A stretch of DNA of 48,525 nt from an uncultured Bacteroidota bacterium (GTDB taxonomy: Bacteria; Bacteroidota; Bacteroidia; Bacteroidales; WCHB1-69). Below the pieces are notes generated by a model that saw only the letters and a program-made list of their open reading frames with translations, ran no database searches and was not told where the DNA came from. The stretch is taken from positions 1 to 48,525 of the forward strand of contig CADCNH010000017.1 of the NCBI GenBank assembly GCA_902802755.1, given 5' to 3'. The translations under genes and the position numbers were made by a program. This document shows, piece by piece, positions 35,069 to 45,660 of the stretch (position 1 is its first letter; each line of letters opens with the position of its first letter).

Positions 35069-36334
35069 TTAAAGTCTTCCTGTCAGCGCCAGCAGCTCAT
35101 ACTTTGCTTTGAGCAGCTGAATGGAGTGTACCTCTTGGTTGAGGAGTGATTGTGTCTCGTCGTTCTGCTGCTTGATGTAATCATAAGCCGTGATTGTGCC
35201 GTTCATCAGCTGGATGGAGAAGGCGTTGGTGATTTCCTTCTGCTTTTCGGTGATTTGCTTGTCCAATTTCAGCATGTCTTCAATACGCTGAATTTCAAAT
35301 CTTTTCTCTTGGATGGCGATATTGTTACCTTTGGCAAAGTCGTTTTCCTGACTGGCCAAAATGGCTCGCTGCAGATTCATGACATTTGCCACACCAGAGG
35401 TTTTGGCCCAGTCGATGATGGGGATATTCAGACGTACACCGGCGGCATAATACCAGCGGTAATGAGGATTGAGAATGTCAAAATTATTATATGGGCGACC
35501 ATATCCTCCTGTGGCGAAGATGGTTATTTTAGGAAGGCTGTTAGCCAAGTGCATCTTGCGTTGGAATTCCAATGTCTGCATGCCGTTGTCAAAAATCTTA
35601 TATTCCAAGCGGTCTGAAGGCGAGTTGATATCAACGGAGGGAACATTCGGAACAGCAAATTCCGCTTGTGAAAGGTCTTGTCCGGTAAGAATCGACAAAG
35701 AGGAAATGAGGGATTCTTTTTTGGCTTGCAGTTCACCTTTGTTCTGACCGACTTTCAAGATTTCCACCTCCAGTTGTGAGACTGCGCTTGCGGGAATAAT
35801 GCCGTTGGCTTGCAGACTCTTCAGCTGGTTGAGTTGTTTCTGCAACAGATCTTCGGCATTGTCAAGAATGTTTAGGTGTTTGTCCAAAATCAACAGGTTG
35901 AGATAGATGGTGATAATCTGCTCCTTCATTTCATTGATGGATATTTCCACCTTGTAGATTTCGGCTTGGTTGGCCAATTTCTCGTATCTTCTGCCATAAT
36001 ACAGCTTGCCGCCTTCGAAAAGTACTTGTTCGAAGTCCAGTCCGATATAAGCCTGGAAGCGTCCGAAGGTGTCAACGCCTTTCATGTATGGGTAAAGTTG
36101 GGGTACATCGGAATGGAAGGCTGCTTCTCCGTTAATTTCCAGTTTGGGATAAATGTGTGATGCGGCGTTGGCCAGTTTTACCTTGAGCAGTTTGTCATTC
36201 AGCTCTTTCTGAACATTGGCGGAGGATTGTGCGACAGCCCACTGTTGGCACTCTTCAATGGTGACCACCTTTTGGGCATATCCCATGAAAATCCATGAAA
36301 TTAGAATAAGTACAAATAGTATATTTTTTTTCAT
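35069..36334 (-). CDS. TolC-family outer-membrane efflux protein
   Basis: A 421-residue OEP-family protein, the usual length. It has a signal peptide (MKKNILFVLILISWIFMGYA) and two long helical repeats, including ASHIYPKLEINGEAAF, QNKGELQAKKESLISSLSIL and a pro-rich turn NVPSVDINSPSD. The N-terminal EECQQWAVAQS is typical of TolC-like starts. It should form the outer-membrane channel of a tripartite efflux or secretion pump. No inner-membrane pump or adaptor gene is adjacent, so it may serve several pumps or belong to one encoded elsewhere. Its substrate is unknown. Confidence 0.85.
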   Translation of the reverse strand: MKKNILFVLILISWIFMGYAQKVVTIEECQQWAVAQSSANVQKELNDKLLKVKLANAASHIYPKLEINGEAAFHSDVPQLYPYMKGVDTFGRFQAYIGLDFEQVLFEGGKLYYGRRYEKLANQAEIYKVEISINEMKEQIITIYLNLLILDKHLNILDNAEDLLQKQLNQLKSLQANGIIPASAVSQLEVEILKVGQNKGELQAKKESLISSLSILTGQDLSQAEFAVPNVPSVDINSPSDRLEYKIFDNGMQTLEFQRKMHLANSLPKITIFATGGYGRPYNNFDILNPHYRWYYAAGVRLNIPIIDWAKTSGVANVMNLQRAILASQENDFAKGNNIAIQEKRFEIQRIEDMLKLDKQITEKQKEITNAFSIQLMNGTITAYDYIKQQNDETQSLLNQEVHSIQLLKAKYELLALTGRL

Positions 36335-36506
36335 AAATACCTCTGGCTCATTGTTTTGGTTTCTGCTTTGTTTTTTCTACCTTTTTAAAATGCAAAATTA
36401 ATAAAAATTTGTATTGCTACAACGTATATTGTTGATTAGTTTTTCTTATAAAGTTGTGTGTTAGAATTATTTTATGAAATATCCCCACAAAAAATAGCCT
36501 GAAAGG

Positions 36507-36537
36507 TTTGCCTTTCGGGAAATTTGTGTACCTTTGC
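36507..36537 (+). promoter_or_regulatory. Promoter of small lipoprotein gene
   Basis: TTTG (36507-36510), 18 bases, TACCTTTGC (36529-36537), 25 bases before the ATG. Confidence 0.65.
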
Positions 36538-36562
36538 ATCTTGAAATAATGTTAAAGAAAAG

Positions 36563-36805
36563 ATGAAAAAAATAATCATATTTATCGCCGGTTTTATGCT
36601 GACTGTCGGATTAACTTCTTGTAAGAAAGAAAAATGCCAGTATTACAATGATATTATGACCTATTACGAACAGTCGGAGGAAGCATGGCAACTCCGTTGT
36701 GAGCAGGGAAGTATAGATACGACTCAATTGAACAGTCAGCTGTATAAGATAAATATGGAACGAGCCAACCTGCAGAAGCAGTATAAGGATTGCGTTAAAA
36801 ATTAG
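36563..36805 (+). CDS. Small lipoprotein of unknown function
   Basis: 80 residues. A signal peptide with lipobox LTSC (Cys20) precedes a short charged helical domain. Cys25, Cys46 and a C-terminal Cys (KDCVKN) may form a disulfide. It has its own consensus promoter and a strong terminator right after, so it is an independent transcription unit and a real gene despite the size. I do not recognise the family. Confidence 0.8.
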   Translation: MKKIIIFIAGFMLTVGLTSCKKEKCQYYNDIMTYYEQSEEAWQLRCEQGSIDTTQLNSQLYKINMERANLQKQYKDCVKN

Positions 36806-36807
36806 TA

Positions 36808-36839
36808 CAAAAAAAAACGCCAAAAGGCGTTTTTTTTTT
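36808..36839. terminator. Bidirectional terminator between lipoprotein and tRNA
   Basis: The stem aaaaaaacgcc / ggcgttttttt with an aaaa loop has A and T runs on both sides, ending the small lipoprotein transcript on the plus strand and the tRNA transcript on the minus strand. Confidence 0.8.
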
Positions 36840-36840
36840 G

Positions 36841-36917
36841 TGGTGGTCCCACTCGGGCTCGAACCAAGGACCCGCTGATTATGAGTCAGCTGCTCTAACC
36901 AACTGAGCTATGGGACC
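36841..36917 (-). tRNA. tRNA with CAT anticodon (probably elongator Met)
   Basis: The 77-base gene includes encoded CCA. Read on the minus strand, acceptor ggtccca pairs with tgggacc. The D arm is agctcagttggttagagc, the anticodon stem-loop is ctgactcataatcag and the T loop is ggttcgagccc. The loop ctcataa is like that of elongator tRNA-Met, but the Ile2 tRNA has the same loop. The initiator type is excluded by the paired first base. Confidence 0.92.
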
Positions 36918-37015
36918 TGCTTTGTAAAAGCGGATGCAAAAATACAAAAATTTTCAATACCTCCAACATCCTTGTTGGGAAATGTTTTTTTCTTGTTCCA
37001 TGGTATTTTTTTTTG

Positions 37016-37046
37016 TTGGATATCTGCAAAAAAATCTTATTTTTGC
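37016..37046 (+). promoter_or_regulatory. Promoter of Na/Pi symporter gene
   Basis: TTG (37016-37018), 19 bases, TATTTTTGC (37038-37046), followed by a ~70-base leader. Confidence 0.6.
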
Positions 37047-37124
37047 ATCACCATACGGGAGTATTTTGTGTGGGCGGATATGTTTTTTTTGCATGATAAT
37101 TATGCACATTCAATCTAAGTCAAT

Positions 37125-38828
37125 ATGACCTTATTTACTTTTTTGAAACTTTTAGGCTGCCTGGCTCTGCTGATGTTTGGTATGAAGATGATGAGCGAGG
37201 CACTGCAAAAGCTGACTGGTGGCGGCTTGCGTAAGGTGCTCGGCACCATGACCACCAATCGTGTAACAGGTATTTTTACGGGAGCCCTCGTAACCACCGC
37301 TGTGCAGTCATCCACTGCCACCACTGTGATGACGGTAAGCTTTGTCAATGCGGGACTGCTAACCTTAAGCCAGGCCATTTCGGTCATCATGGGTGCTAAT
37401 ATCGGTACTACTGTGACCGCATGGATTATTGCCCTATTTGGCTTCAGTATTCCCATGTCCGCTTTGGTTTTTCCTTTGTTTGCACTGGGTTTGGCCATGT
37501 CGTATATGAAAAGCACTGGTGCCAAATCGTTCGGTGAGTTCATCTTCGGCTTCTCCTTCCTGTTCTTGGGTATCGCCACCTTACGAGAGAATGCCATTGC
37601 CATGGACTTGCCGCATAATGAGTTTGTGATGAGCTTCTTTACTTCAACGGCAAAATTAGGTTTTCTTTCCTACCTTATTTTCATGTTGATTGGTGGTGTA
37701 CTGACAGTTTGTGTGCAGTCGTCCGTGGCTATCATGGCTATTACCATGATCCTCTGCTCTACGGGTGTGGCCGATATTTATCAGGGCATAGCTTTGGTGC
37801 TTGGCGAAAATATAGGTACGACTGTTACCTCCAACATTGTGGCGTTGAAAGCCAGTCCGTCTGCCCGTCGTGCTGCCCTCTCGCACCTGACTTTCAACAT
37901 GTTTGGTGTATGCTGGGTGCTGCTGGTCTTCCGTCCGTTCATCTCTTTGGTCTGTTCCATAGTGGGCTATGATACCAAAGCGGATGTGTCGCAAGATCCG
38001 AATGCCGCAGAGCGTATCAATTATGCCTTGTGTGCTTTCCATACCGCTTTCAATGTGTGTAATGTGCTGATATTGGTGTGGTTTATTCCTCTTCTTGAGA
38101 AATTTGTCTGTAAGGTTATCAAAGGCGGTGAAGAAGACGAGGATATGCGCCTGCGCTTCATCTCGGGTGGTCTGCTTTCCACCGCCGAGCTCTCATTGCT
38201 CGAAGCCCGTAAGGAAATCAACCATTTTGCCATGCGTGCCCACCGTATGTTTGGCTTCGTGCCCGAATTGCTGAAACTGGAAAATGGCGACGAGTTCTCC
38301 AAATTGTTTGCCCGTATAGAGAAATATGAAGGTATCAGCGACAATATGGAGGTGGAAATCGCCAATTACCTGAACCGTGTGGCGGAGGGAAAATTGAGCG
38401 GCGATAGTAAGACGCAATTACGCTGCATGCTGCGTGAGATTTCTGAAATTGAAAGTATCTGCGACAGCTGCTACAATATGAGCCGTGTCATCAACAGAAA
38501 ATTCAAAGCTAAAGAACGGTTTACTGAAGACCAACTCGGACATATCCGTCATATCTGGGGACTTTGCGACCAGGCCTTGACACAAATGGAAAAAGTGCTG
38601 GCCGATACGGATAATCTGGTGGATCCGCATGAGTCATTGAATATCGAAAATGAAATCAATATATACCGTACCCAGCTGAAAGAGAACAATGTTGTGGATA
38701 TCAATGAAAGGAAATATGACTATCAGACAGGTGTGAACTATATGGATATCATCGGTGACAGCGAGAAGTTAGGCGACTATGCCATCAATGTGGTTGAGGC
38801 ACATACCCAGGTGAAGCTGACCACGTGA
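37125..38828 (+). CDS. Na+/phosphate symporter with PhoU-like C-terminal domain
   Basis: A 567-residue protein of the NptA/YjbB (Na/Pi-cotransporter) family. The inner-membrane half (1-330) contains the family's inverted repeat: AVQSSTATTVMT and GANIGTTVTAW in the first copy, CVQSSVAIMAIT and GENIGTTVTSN in the second. These QSS motifs line the sodium and phosphate site. The cytoplasmic half (~345-560) is helical and PhoU-like, probably sensing phosphate status or gating the transporter. No pho genes are near, and it has its own promoter and stands alone. Confidence 0.9.
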   Translation: MTLFTFLKLLGCLALLMFGMKMMSEALQKLTGGGLRKVLGTMTTNRVTGIFTGALVTTAVQSSTATTVMTVSFVNAGLLTLSQAISVIMGANIGTTVTAWIIALFGFSIPMSALVFPLFALGLAMSYMKSTGAKSFGEFIFGFSFLFLGIATLRENAIAMDLPHNEFVMSFFTSTAKLGFLSYLIFMLIGGVLTVCVQSSVAIMAITMILCSTGVADIYQGIALVLGENIGTTVTSNIVALKASPSARRAALSHLTFNMFGVCWVLLVFRPFISLVCSIVGYDTKADVSQDPNAAERINYALCAFHTAFNVCNVLILVWFIPLLEKFVCKVIKGGEEDEDMRLRFISGGLLSTAELSLLEARKEINHFAMRAHRMFGFVPELLKLENGDEFSKLFARIEKYEGISDNMEVEIANYLNRVAEGKLSGDSKTQLRCMLREISEIESICDSCYNMSRVINRKFKAKERFTEDQLGHIRHIWGLCDQALTQMEKVLADTDNLVDPHESLNIENEINIYRTQLKENNVVDINERKYDYQTGVNYMDIIGDSEKLGDYAINVVEAHTQVKLTT

Positions 38829-39035
38829 TTAGGAGTTAGTGGTCAGGAGTTAGTGGTCAGTGGTCAGTGGTCAGTGATTAGGTTTTAGGTTTTAGGGGTT
38901 AGAAATTAAGAATTAATAGTGGCTCATCAACACGAAGTTACCAACATTTACTCAATCTAAATTTGCTAATTTGCACATTAACTAATTAACTAACTCCATT
39001 GGCACATTAGCACATTGAAAATTAGCACATTAAAA
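38829..39035. repeat. Composite spacer repeats before the UvrA-like gene
   Basis: ggtcagt/gttagtg units, then gttttaggt units, then gcacatta/gctaattt units and their complements. Nothing else is visible in the 212-base gap and no clear -7 box. Confidence 0.5.
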
Positions 39036-39040
39036 AAATC

Positions 39041-41302
39041 ATGTCTTTCCACTCCGATTATATAGAGGTTGTCCGTGCTACGGAGAACAATTTGAAAGAA
39101 GTTTCCTTGAAGATTCCCAAGGGCGTGATTACCGTTTTTACGGGGGTGTCTGGCTCGGGAAAATCTTCATTGTGCCTAGATACCATTGCTGCCGAAAGTC
39201 GTCGTGAGCTGAATGAGACCTTCCCGTCATTTGTGCAGCAATACCTGCCGAAATATGGTCGCCCGAAGGTGGAGCGTATCAACAATATGCCAGTGACTAT
39301 TGTCATTGACCAGAAAAAGCCGGCTCCGAACAGCCGTTCTACGGTGGGCACCTATACAGATATCCAACCCTTGCTGCGATTGCTTTTTTCGCGTGTGGGC
39401 AAGCCTTTTGTGGGCTACTCTGATTCATTTTCATTCAACCATCCCGCCGGCAGTTGTCCACGTTGTGCAGGACTGGGTGAAATTCGCGAATTGGACATCC
39501 ACAAGTTAGTGGATTTTGACAAATCGCTGAATGATGAGGATACCATTCATTATATTGCCTTTGGAAAAGGAGGATGGCGCTGGATTCGATACGCCCATAG
39601 CGGTTTGTTTGACCTGGATAAGAAAATCAAGGATTATTCGCCGGAAGAATTGGATTTGTTTCTGAATTCACCGCAAATTAAACTGAAGAATCCGCCATCC
39701 AACTGGCCTAAAACTGCCAAATATGAAGGCTTGATACCTCGTATGTATCGCAGTATCATCAATTCGGAAGAGGGTTTGTTGCATGCCGCTGTGCTGAATC
39801 CAATGCTGACGATGGGCACTTGTCCAGATTGTAAGGGTACACGTCTAAATGAGAAAATACGCTCTTGCCGCATCGATGGCAAGAATATTGCCGAAGTTGG
39901 GGATATGCCTATCTCGGAATTGTCGAATTTTATTAACGCCATTGACGATCCCTTGGCGGTGGACATCAAACGTGAGTTGTTGAGGCGTGTGCAGGCTCTC
40001 AATGACATCGGCTTGGGCTATATCTCTTTGAGTCGTGGCACAGGTACCTTGTCGGGAGGCGAAGCCCAACGTATCAAGATAGCTAAATATATTAACTCGG
40101 CACTGACCGACATGGTCTATGTGCTGGATGAACCCAGTGTGGGCCTGCATCCGCAGGATATTACCCGTTTGAAGAACTCTTTGCGACATTTGCGTGATCA
40201 TGGCAACACGGTACTTATAGTGGAGCATCACCGTGAAATTATTGCAATGGCCGACCATGTGGTGGATATGGCACCGATGGCAGGCAGTCATGGTGGAGAA
40301 ATTATGTTCGAGGGATCGTATGATGCTTTGATTCAGTCTGATACAATTACGGGGAGGATGCTGCGCTATAAGTCAGCCATGAAGGTCAATCCCCGACAGC
40401 CGAATGGATGGTTCCCTGTACGTCATGCTGATTTGCACAACCTGAAAGATCTGTCAGTGGATATTCCGCAAGGCGTAATGACCGTTGTTGCGGGTGTGGC
40501 AGGCTCTGGCAAAAGCTCACTGATGGAGTTCTTCCAAAACCATTGTGACCGTGAGACTATTTTTATTGGTCAGAAAAATATTGGTATCAACCTGCGTTCT
40601 ACGCCTGCTACCTATTTGGATATATCAGATCCGATTCGTAAGCTTTTTGCACAGGCCAACAAGGTGAATATGCAGCTGTTTTCGTTCAATTCCAAAGGTG
40701 CTTGTCCCGCTTGTGGTGGCAAGGGCGTGATTGTGTCCGATATGGCCTTTATGGAATCCATTGAGACCGTTTGTGAGCTGTGCAACGGTAGCCGCTATGC
40801 CGAGGAAGTGCTTCAGTATAAGTACAAAGGAAAGAATATTGCCGAGGTAATGGACTTTTCGGTGGAAGAAGCGGTGGAGTTCTTCGAGGGACAGCCTTTC
40901 CATCCTCAGCTGAAGGCCTTGCAGAAGGTGGGCTTGGGTTATTTGCATCTCAACCAGACGATGACCACGTTGAGTGGGGGAGAACTGCAACGTATTAAGC
41001 TGGCCGACCAGTTGCATCGCAAAGGTGAGGTGTTCATTATCGACGAGCCGACCGATGGCTTGCACTTGGATGATGTGCACCGTTTGCTGAAGCTTTTCCA
41101 CGAGATGACTGATGCTGGTAATACTTTGATATTGATTGAGCACAGTCTCGATGTGATGAAAGAGGCTGATTATATCATTGAGCTGGGTCCAGGTGGTGGC
41201 GATAAAGGCGGTGAGTTGCTTTTTGCTGGTTTTCCTGCCGACATCCTCTCCGCACCCAATTCTGTCACTGCCCCATATTTACGGGAAAGCCTTCCAAAGT
41301 AG
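39041..41302 (+). CDS. UvrA-like ABC ATPase (class II, shortened)
   Basis: A 753-residue protein, against ~940 for true UvrA. It has two cassettes with Walker A GVSGSGKSS (~35) and GVAGSGKSS (~485), signatures LSGGEAQRIKIAKY and LSGGELQRIKLADQ, and Walker B VYVLDEPSVGLHPQD and VFIIDEPTDGLHLDD. Zinc-site pairs CPRC, CPDC, CPAC and CELC are kept. The shortening falls in the region where UvrA binds UvrB, so it is not the standard repair UvrA. Relatives of this class are linked to tolerance of DNA-binding antibiotics. It has no UvrB/UvrC neighbours and a repeat-filled spacer on both sides. I infer DNA-damage or drug-tolerance use. Confidence 0.85.
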   Translation: MSFHSDYIEVVRATENNLKEVSLKIPKGVITVFTGVSGSGKSSLCLDTIAAESRRELNETFPSFVQQYLPKYGRPKVERINNMPVTIVIDQKKPAPNSRSTVGTYTDIQPLLRLLFSRVGKPFVGYSDSFSFNHPAGSCPRCAGLGEIRELDIHKLVDFDKSLNDEDTIHYIAFGKGGWRWIRYAHSGLFDLDKKIKDYSPEELDLFLNSPQIKLKNPPSNWPKTAKYEGLIPRMYRSIINSEEGLLHAAVLNPMLTMGTCPDCKGTRLNEKIRSCRIDGKNIAEVGDMPISELSNFINAIDDPLAVDIKRELLRRVQALNDIGLGYISLSRGTGTLSGGEAQRIKIAKYINSALTDMVYVLDEPSVGLHPQDITRLKNSLRHLRDHGNTVLIVEHHREIIAMADHVVDMAPMAGSHGGEIMFEGSYDALIQSDTITGRMLRYKSAMKVNPRQPNGWFPVRHADLHNLKDLSVDIPQGVMTVVAGVAGSGKSSLMEFFQNHCDRETIFIGQKNIGINLRSTPATYLDISDPIRKLFAQANKVNMQLFSFNSKGACPACGGKGVIVSDMAFMESIETVCELCNGSRYAEEVLQYKYKGKNIAEVMDFSVEEAVEFFEGQPFHPQLKALQKVGLGYLHLNQTMTTLSGGELQRIKLADQLHRKGEVFIIDEPTDGLHLDDVHRLLKLFHEMTDAGNTLILIEHSLDVMKEADYIIELGPGGGDKGGELLFAGFPADILSAPNSVTAPYLRESLPK

Positions 41303-41345
41303 TCAGGTTACAGGTTACAGGTTACAGGTGGTAGGTAGCAGGTTG
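41303..41345. repeat. Tandem aggttac repeats
   Basis: Three perfect and further imperfect copies of 'aggttac' directly follow the UvrA-like stop. Confidence 0.6.
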
Positions 41346-41400
41346 TAGTTTGTGGTGGAACCGCATCCGCCGCATGGGTTACAGATGTCAGTTATTTTTG

Positions 41401-41409
41401 TATTTTTGC
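41401..41409 (+). promoter_or_regulatory. Promoter -7 box of mnmE
   Basis: TATTTTTGC, 17 bases before the mnmE ATG, implying a leader of about ten bases. Confidence 0.55.
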
Positions 41410-41425
41410 AAAAAAATATACCGCC

Positions 41426-42799
41426 ATGAATACCAAAGACACCATTTGTTCCATTTCCACGCCCCAGGGCATTGGCGCTATTGCCATCGTGAGAATGTCA
41501 GGCTCTCAGTCGTATGCCATTGCACAACAGTTGTTCAAGTTTGATTTCAATAGTTTGCATCCGTATGAGGCAAAGTATGCGGAATTATTGGATGGTGAGC
41601 AACTTGTGGACCAAGTAATGGTGCTAAAATATGCAGCTCCGCATTCCTATACGGGTGAGGATATGGTGGAAATATCTTGTCATGGCTCCACCTATATCCA
41701 GCAAAAAATTCTGGAATTGTTGCTGGAGCATGGCTGTCGTATGGCTAATCCTGGCGAATATACCATGCGGGCATTTATGAATGGCAAGATGGATTTGCCT
41801 CAGGCGGAGGCGGTCGGCGATCTGATTGAGTCTCAATCTGAAGCCTCTCATCATCTGGCTGTGAACCAGTTGAAAGGTTTGTTCTCGGCTAAAATCAAGG
41901 AGCTACGCACGCAGTTTGTGGAATTCGCCTCTCTGCTGGAACTGGAATTGGATTTCAGTGAGGAAAATGTGCAGTTTGCCAATCGTGAACGTCTTTCGGC
42001 CTTATTGTCAGCTTTGAAAAATGAGGTTAATAGTTTGATTGACAGTTTCAAAGCAGGTAATGCTATCAAGAGCGGTATTCCGGTGGTGATTATCGGTAAA
42101 CCCAATGTAGGCAAGTCAACCTTGCTGAATACGCTCTTGCAGGATGAACGTGCGATAGTTTCCCACATTCCTGGCACCACTCGCGATACTATTGAAGATG
42201 TGCTGAATATCGGTGGGGTTACTTTCCGTTTTATTGATACAGCAGGCATTAGAAATTCTGATGATGAGATTGAAAATTATGGCATTGAAAGAACCTATCA
42301 GGCTGTGGCCAAGGCAGATGTGATACTCTATATGGTGGATGCCGCTAACACTTCAGTGGATGAAATTCAGGAGGAAATCAATTTCCTGAAAGAAGAGGTG
42401 GATATGTCGGATAAGAAGATGATTATAATAGCGAATAAAATTGATAGCCTGACCGAAATGCCGCGTCAAATCAGAAAACTAAAGGATTATGACCATGTCT
42501 ATATCTCCGCAAAACGAAAGGTGAATATCGAGGCAGTGACGGACTTGCTGCTGGCATGGGCATCGCAGCACAAAAAAACGGATTATGCCATGTTGACCAA
42601 TGTGCGCCATTATGATATTTTCTTGAAAATCAGAACCTCCATAGAAAATATTGAAAAAGGCTTGGCGGATGCTGTGCCCACGGACTTGGTGGCTATTGAT
42701 GTGCGTGAAGCTCTGCATTATTTGGGTATGGTGACGGGCGAAATCGCTACCGACGACATCCTCAACACCATCTTCGGCCATTTTTGTATCGGAAAATAG
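41426..42799 (+). CDS. mnmE: tRNA modification GTPase MnmE
   Basis: A 457-residue protein. The N-terminal domain binds formyl-tetrahydrofolate (1-120; TICSISTPQGIGAIAIVRMS). A helical domain follows, with an inserted G domain: GKPNVGKSTLLN (~220-231), PGTTRD, DTAGIRN and NKID. The C-terminus ends in the conserved CIGK with its catalytic Cys. With MnmG it adds carboxymethylaminomethyl or aminomethyl groups to U34 of several tRNAs. Length and all motifs are standard; mnmG is not in this window. Confidence 0.96.
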   Translation: MNTKDTICSISTPQGIGAIAIVRMSGSQSYAIAQQLFKFDFNSLHPYEAKYAELLDGEQLVDQVMVLKYAAPHSYTGEDMVEISCHGSTYIQQKILELLLEHGCRMANPGEYTMRAFMNGKMDLPQAEAVGDLIESQSEASHHLAVNQLKGLFSAKIKELRTQFVEFASLLELELDFSEENVQFANRERLSALLSALKNEVNSLIDSFKAGNAIKSGIPVVIIGKPNVGKSTLLNTLLQDERAIVSHIPGTTRDTIEDVLNIGGVTFRFIDTAGIRNSDDEIENYGIERTYQAVAKADVILYMVDAANTSVDEIQEEINFLKEEVDMSDKKMIIIANKIDSLTEMPRQIRKLKDYDHVYISAKRKVNIEAVTDLLLAWASQHKKTDYAMLTNVRHYDIFLKIRTSIENIEKGLADAVPTDLVAIDVREALHYLGMVTGEIATDDILNTIFGHFCIGK

Positions 42800-42915
42800 A
42801 CGAAACCAATTAATAGTTAACAATTAATAATTAATAGTTAATACTCGATATCTATTATTGTCACATAAACTTTAACTGTTAACTATCAATTGTCAACTGT
42901 CAACTATCAACTTAA
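42800..42915. repeat. Repeat-rich spacer between mnmE and the phosphopantetheinyl transferase gene
   Basis: ttaatagttaacaattaa and aactgtcaactatcaact-type units, some of them mutually complementary. Confidence 0.45.
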
Positions 42916-42927
42916 TTCCCTGTTCTA

Positions 42928-43569
42928 ATGAAAATCTCTTTATTTGATGACATGTCCCAGTGTACAGAAGCAGAGGTGCAGCGCTTGCTTCCTTTGGTGA
43001 GTGTGCAGCGGCGTGAGCAGGCTTTGCGTTTCAGGCATTTGTTTGGACAGTTCGCCTGTTTGAAATCCTACGAGATGCTCAAACAATGTGTTGAGGAAGT
43101 CATTTCAGATGTTTCAGAAGAACTGGAATATAGACAACGCTTAAAACAATGGAATGGCTTGTTTGTGTATAATGAGCATGGAAAACCGATGTTGCAGGAT
43201 GCGAAGACTGGTGAAGCTATAGCAGGTGTTGACTTCAGTATTAGTCATTGTAAAGAGGGAATTGTCGTTGTTTTGGCGTCCCAGCCTGTCGGGGTGGATA
43301 TTGAGTCCTATCGCCATGCGGAGGATTCTTTGCTAAAGAAAACCATGAGTGATAAGGAAATCATGATGATAAAAGCCTCTTATAATCCGGCACGGGAATT
43401 TACTTGTTTCTGGACCGCAAAAGAGGCTTTGTTGAAATTGAAGGGTACGGGGATTGTTGATGAGCTACCTCAAGTTTTGTCTGGTTTATACCAAGAACCA
43501 TACACTATTAAGGTGCATGATGGTGTGGATAAAGGCTATGTTTATACGGTTATTTCCAGACAATTGTAA
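42928..43569 (+). CDS. 4'-phosphopantetheinyl transferase family protein
   Basis: A 213-residue protein with the Sfp/AcpT-type signature: FSISHCKEG (~107), the magnesium-binding GVDIESYRH (~127-135) and FTCFWTAKEALLKLKGTG (~158-175). It moves the phosphopantetheine arm of CoA onto a carrier protein. Whether the carrier belongs to fatty-acid synthesis or a secondary pathway cannot be told; no carrier or synthase gene lies nearby. The shape and length are closer to Sfp than to the short AcpS form. Confidence 0.88.
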   Translation: MKISLFDDMSQCTEAEVQRLLPLVSVQRREQALRFRHLFGQFACLKSYEMLKQCVEEVISDVSEELEYRQRLKQWNGLFVYNEHGKPMLQDAKTGEAIAGVDFSISHCKEGIVVVLASQPVGVDIESYRHAEDSLLKKTMSDKEIMMIKASYNPAREFTCFWTAKEALLKLKGTGIVDELPQVLSGLYQEPYTIKVHDGVDKGYVYTVISRQL

Positions 43570-43686
43570 AAATCCATCGTCCTCACTTTGATATTTTTGT
43601 TAAAAATATCTGCCTATTTGTATAAATTATTAATAATCAATTAGAATAAATTTTTATTCTATAGCTTTGGGCATAGCTGTTTGTTG

Positions 43687-43694
43687 TACTTTTG
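43687..43694 (+). promoter_or_regulatory. Promoter -7 box of ORF6N-like gene
   Basis: TACTTTTG, ~20-26 bases before the ATGs at 43714 and 43720. Confidence 0.5.
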
Positions 43695-43713
43695 TGGTAA
43701 CAATTAAAAACAA

Positions 43714-44190
43714 ATGGTTATGAAAAGTAAATTTGAATTAGAAAGCGCAATGTTTACGCTTAAAGCGCAAAGGGTATTGTCTGTAGAAGAGGCAGCCAGG
43801 ATTTTTGATGTTGAACCTGAAGAGATCATCGGACTTGTAGAGCGGTACAACGAAAGGTTTCCCGTTGACTATATCTATAAGGTGAAGAAAGACGAGAAAG
43901 AAAGTGTAGTGTTTACCGAGAAAGGAATGTATATGCTTTCCGCACTGGTGAAATCACCTAAGGCAAAGGAGAAATGCATTGACATGGTGGAATCATACAA
44001 GGTTTTGATGGACTTTGCTGATGAGATGTTCAATGCATTGGAACATGCAAGGAATGGTGAATTCAAGAAAGAAGATTTCAAGCGTAAGGTTATCAGTGTT
44101 TCAGACAATGAGAATGAAATGCCTGAGGAATATGACGTTGTAGATGGGGATAAGAGTCCGGAGGATAAAGACACACAGGGTGAGGATTAA
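43714..44190 (+). CDS. ORF6N-like DNA-binding protein
   Basis: A 158-residue protein whose first ~90 residues resemble the ORF6N/KilA-N-type domain of phage and Bacteroidota proteins: LSVEEAARIFDVEPEEIIGL, ERFPVDYIYKVKK and VVFTEKGMYMLSALVKS. The C-terminal ~50 residues are acidic and disordered (EEYDVVDGDKSPEDKD). It probably binds DNA and regulates genes, but no target is evident. An ATG at 43720 is an equally good start. The gene has its own promoter and converges on gdhA at a shared terminator. It may be a domesticated phage gene. Confidence 0.65.
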   Translation: MVMKSKFELESAMFTLKAQRVLSVEEAARIFDVEPEEIIGLVERYNERFPVDYIYKVKKDEKESVVFTEKGMYMLSALVKSPKAKEKCIDMVESYKVLMDFADEMFNALEHARNGEFKKEDFKRKVISVSDNENEMPEEYDVVDGDKSPEDKDTQGED

Positions 44191-44245
44191 ATCTTTTCTT
44201 CTTGATTTTTCATAATTCATCTTCTTGTCTTGCTCTGTGTAAAAT

Positions 44246-44277
44246 GAAAACGGGAACCCCGAAGAGTTCCCGTTTTC
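44246..44277. terminator. Bidirectional terminator between ORF6N-like gene and gdhA
   Basis: gaaaacgggaac and gttcccgttttc are perfect 12-base complements around an 8-base loop, serving the two convergent genes. Confidence 0.8.
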
Positions 44278-44302
44278 TATAATCAGTATAGAAGATTTCT
44301 GA

Positions 44303-45638
<1,336 letters not shown>

Positions 45639-45660
45639 CTACCTTTTTGGAAAATTATTT

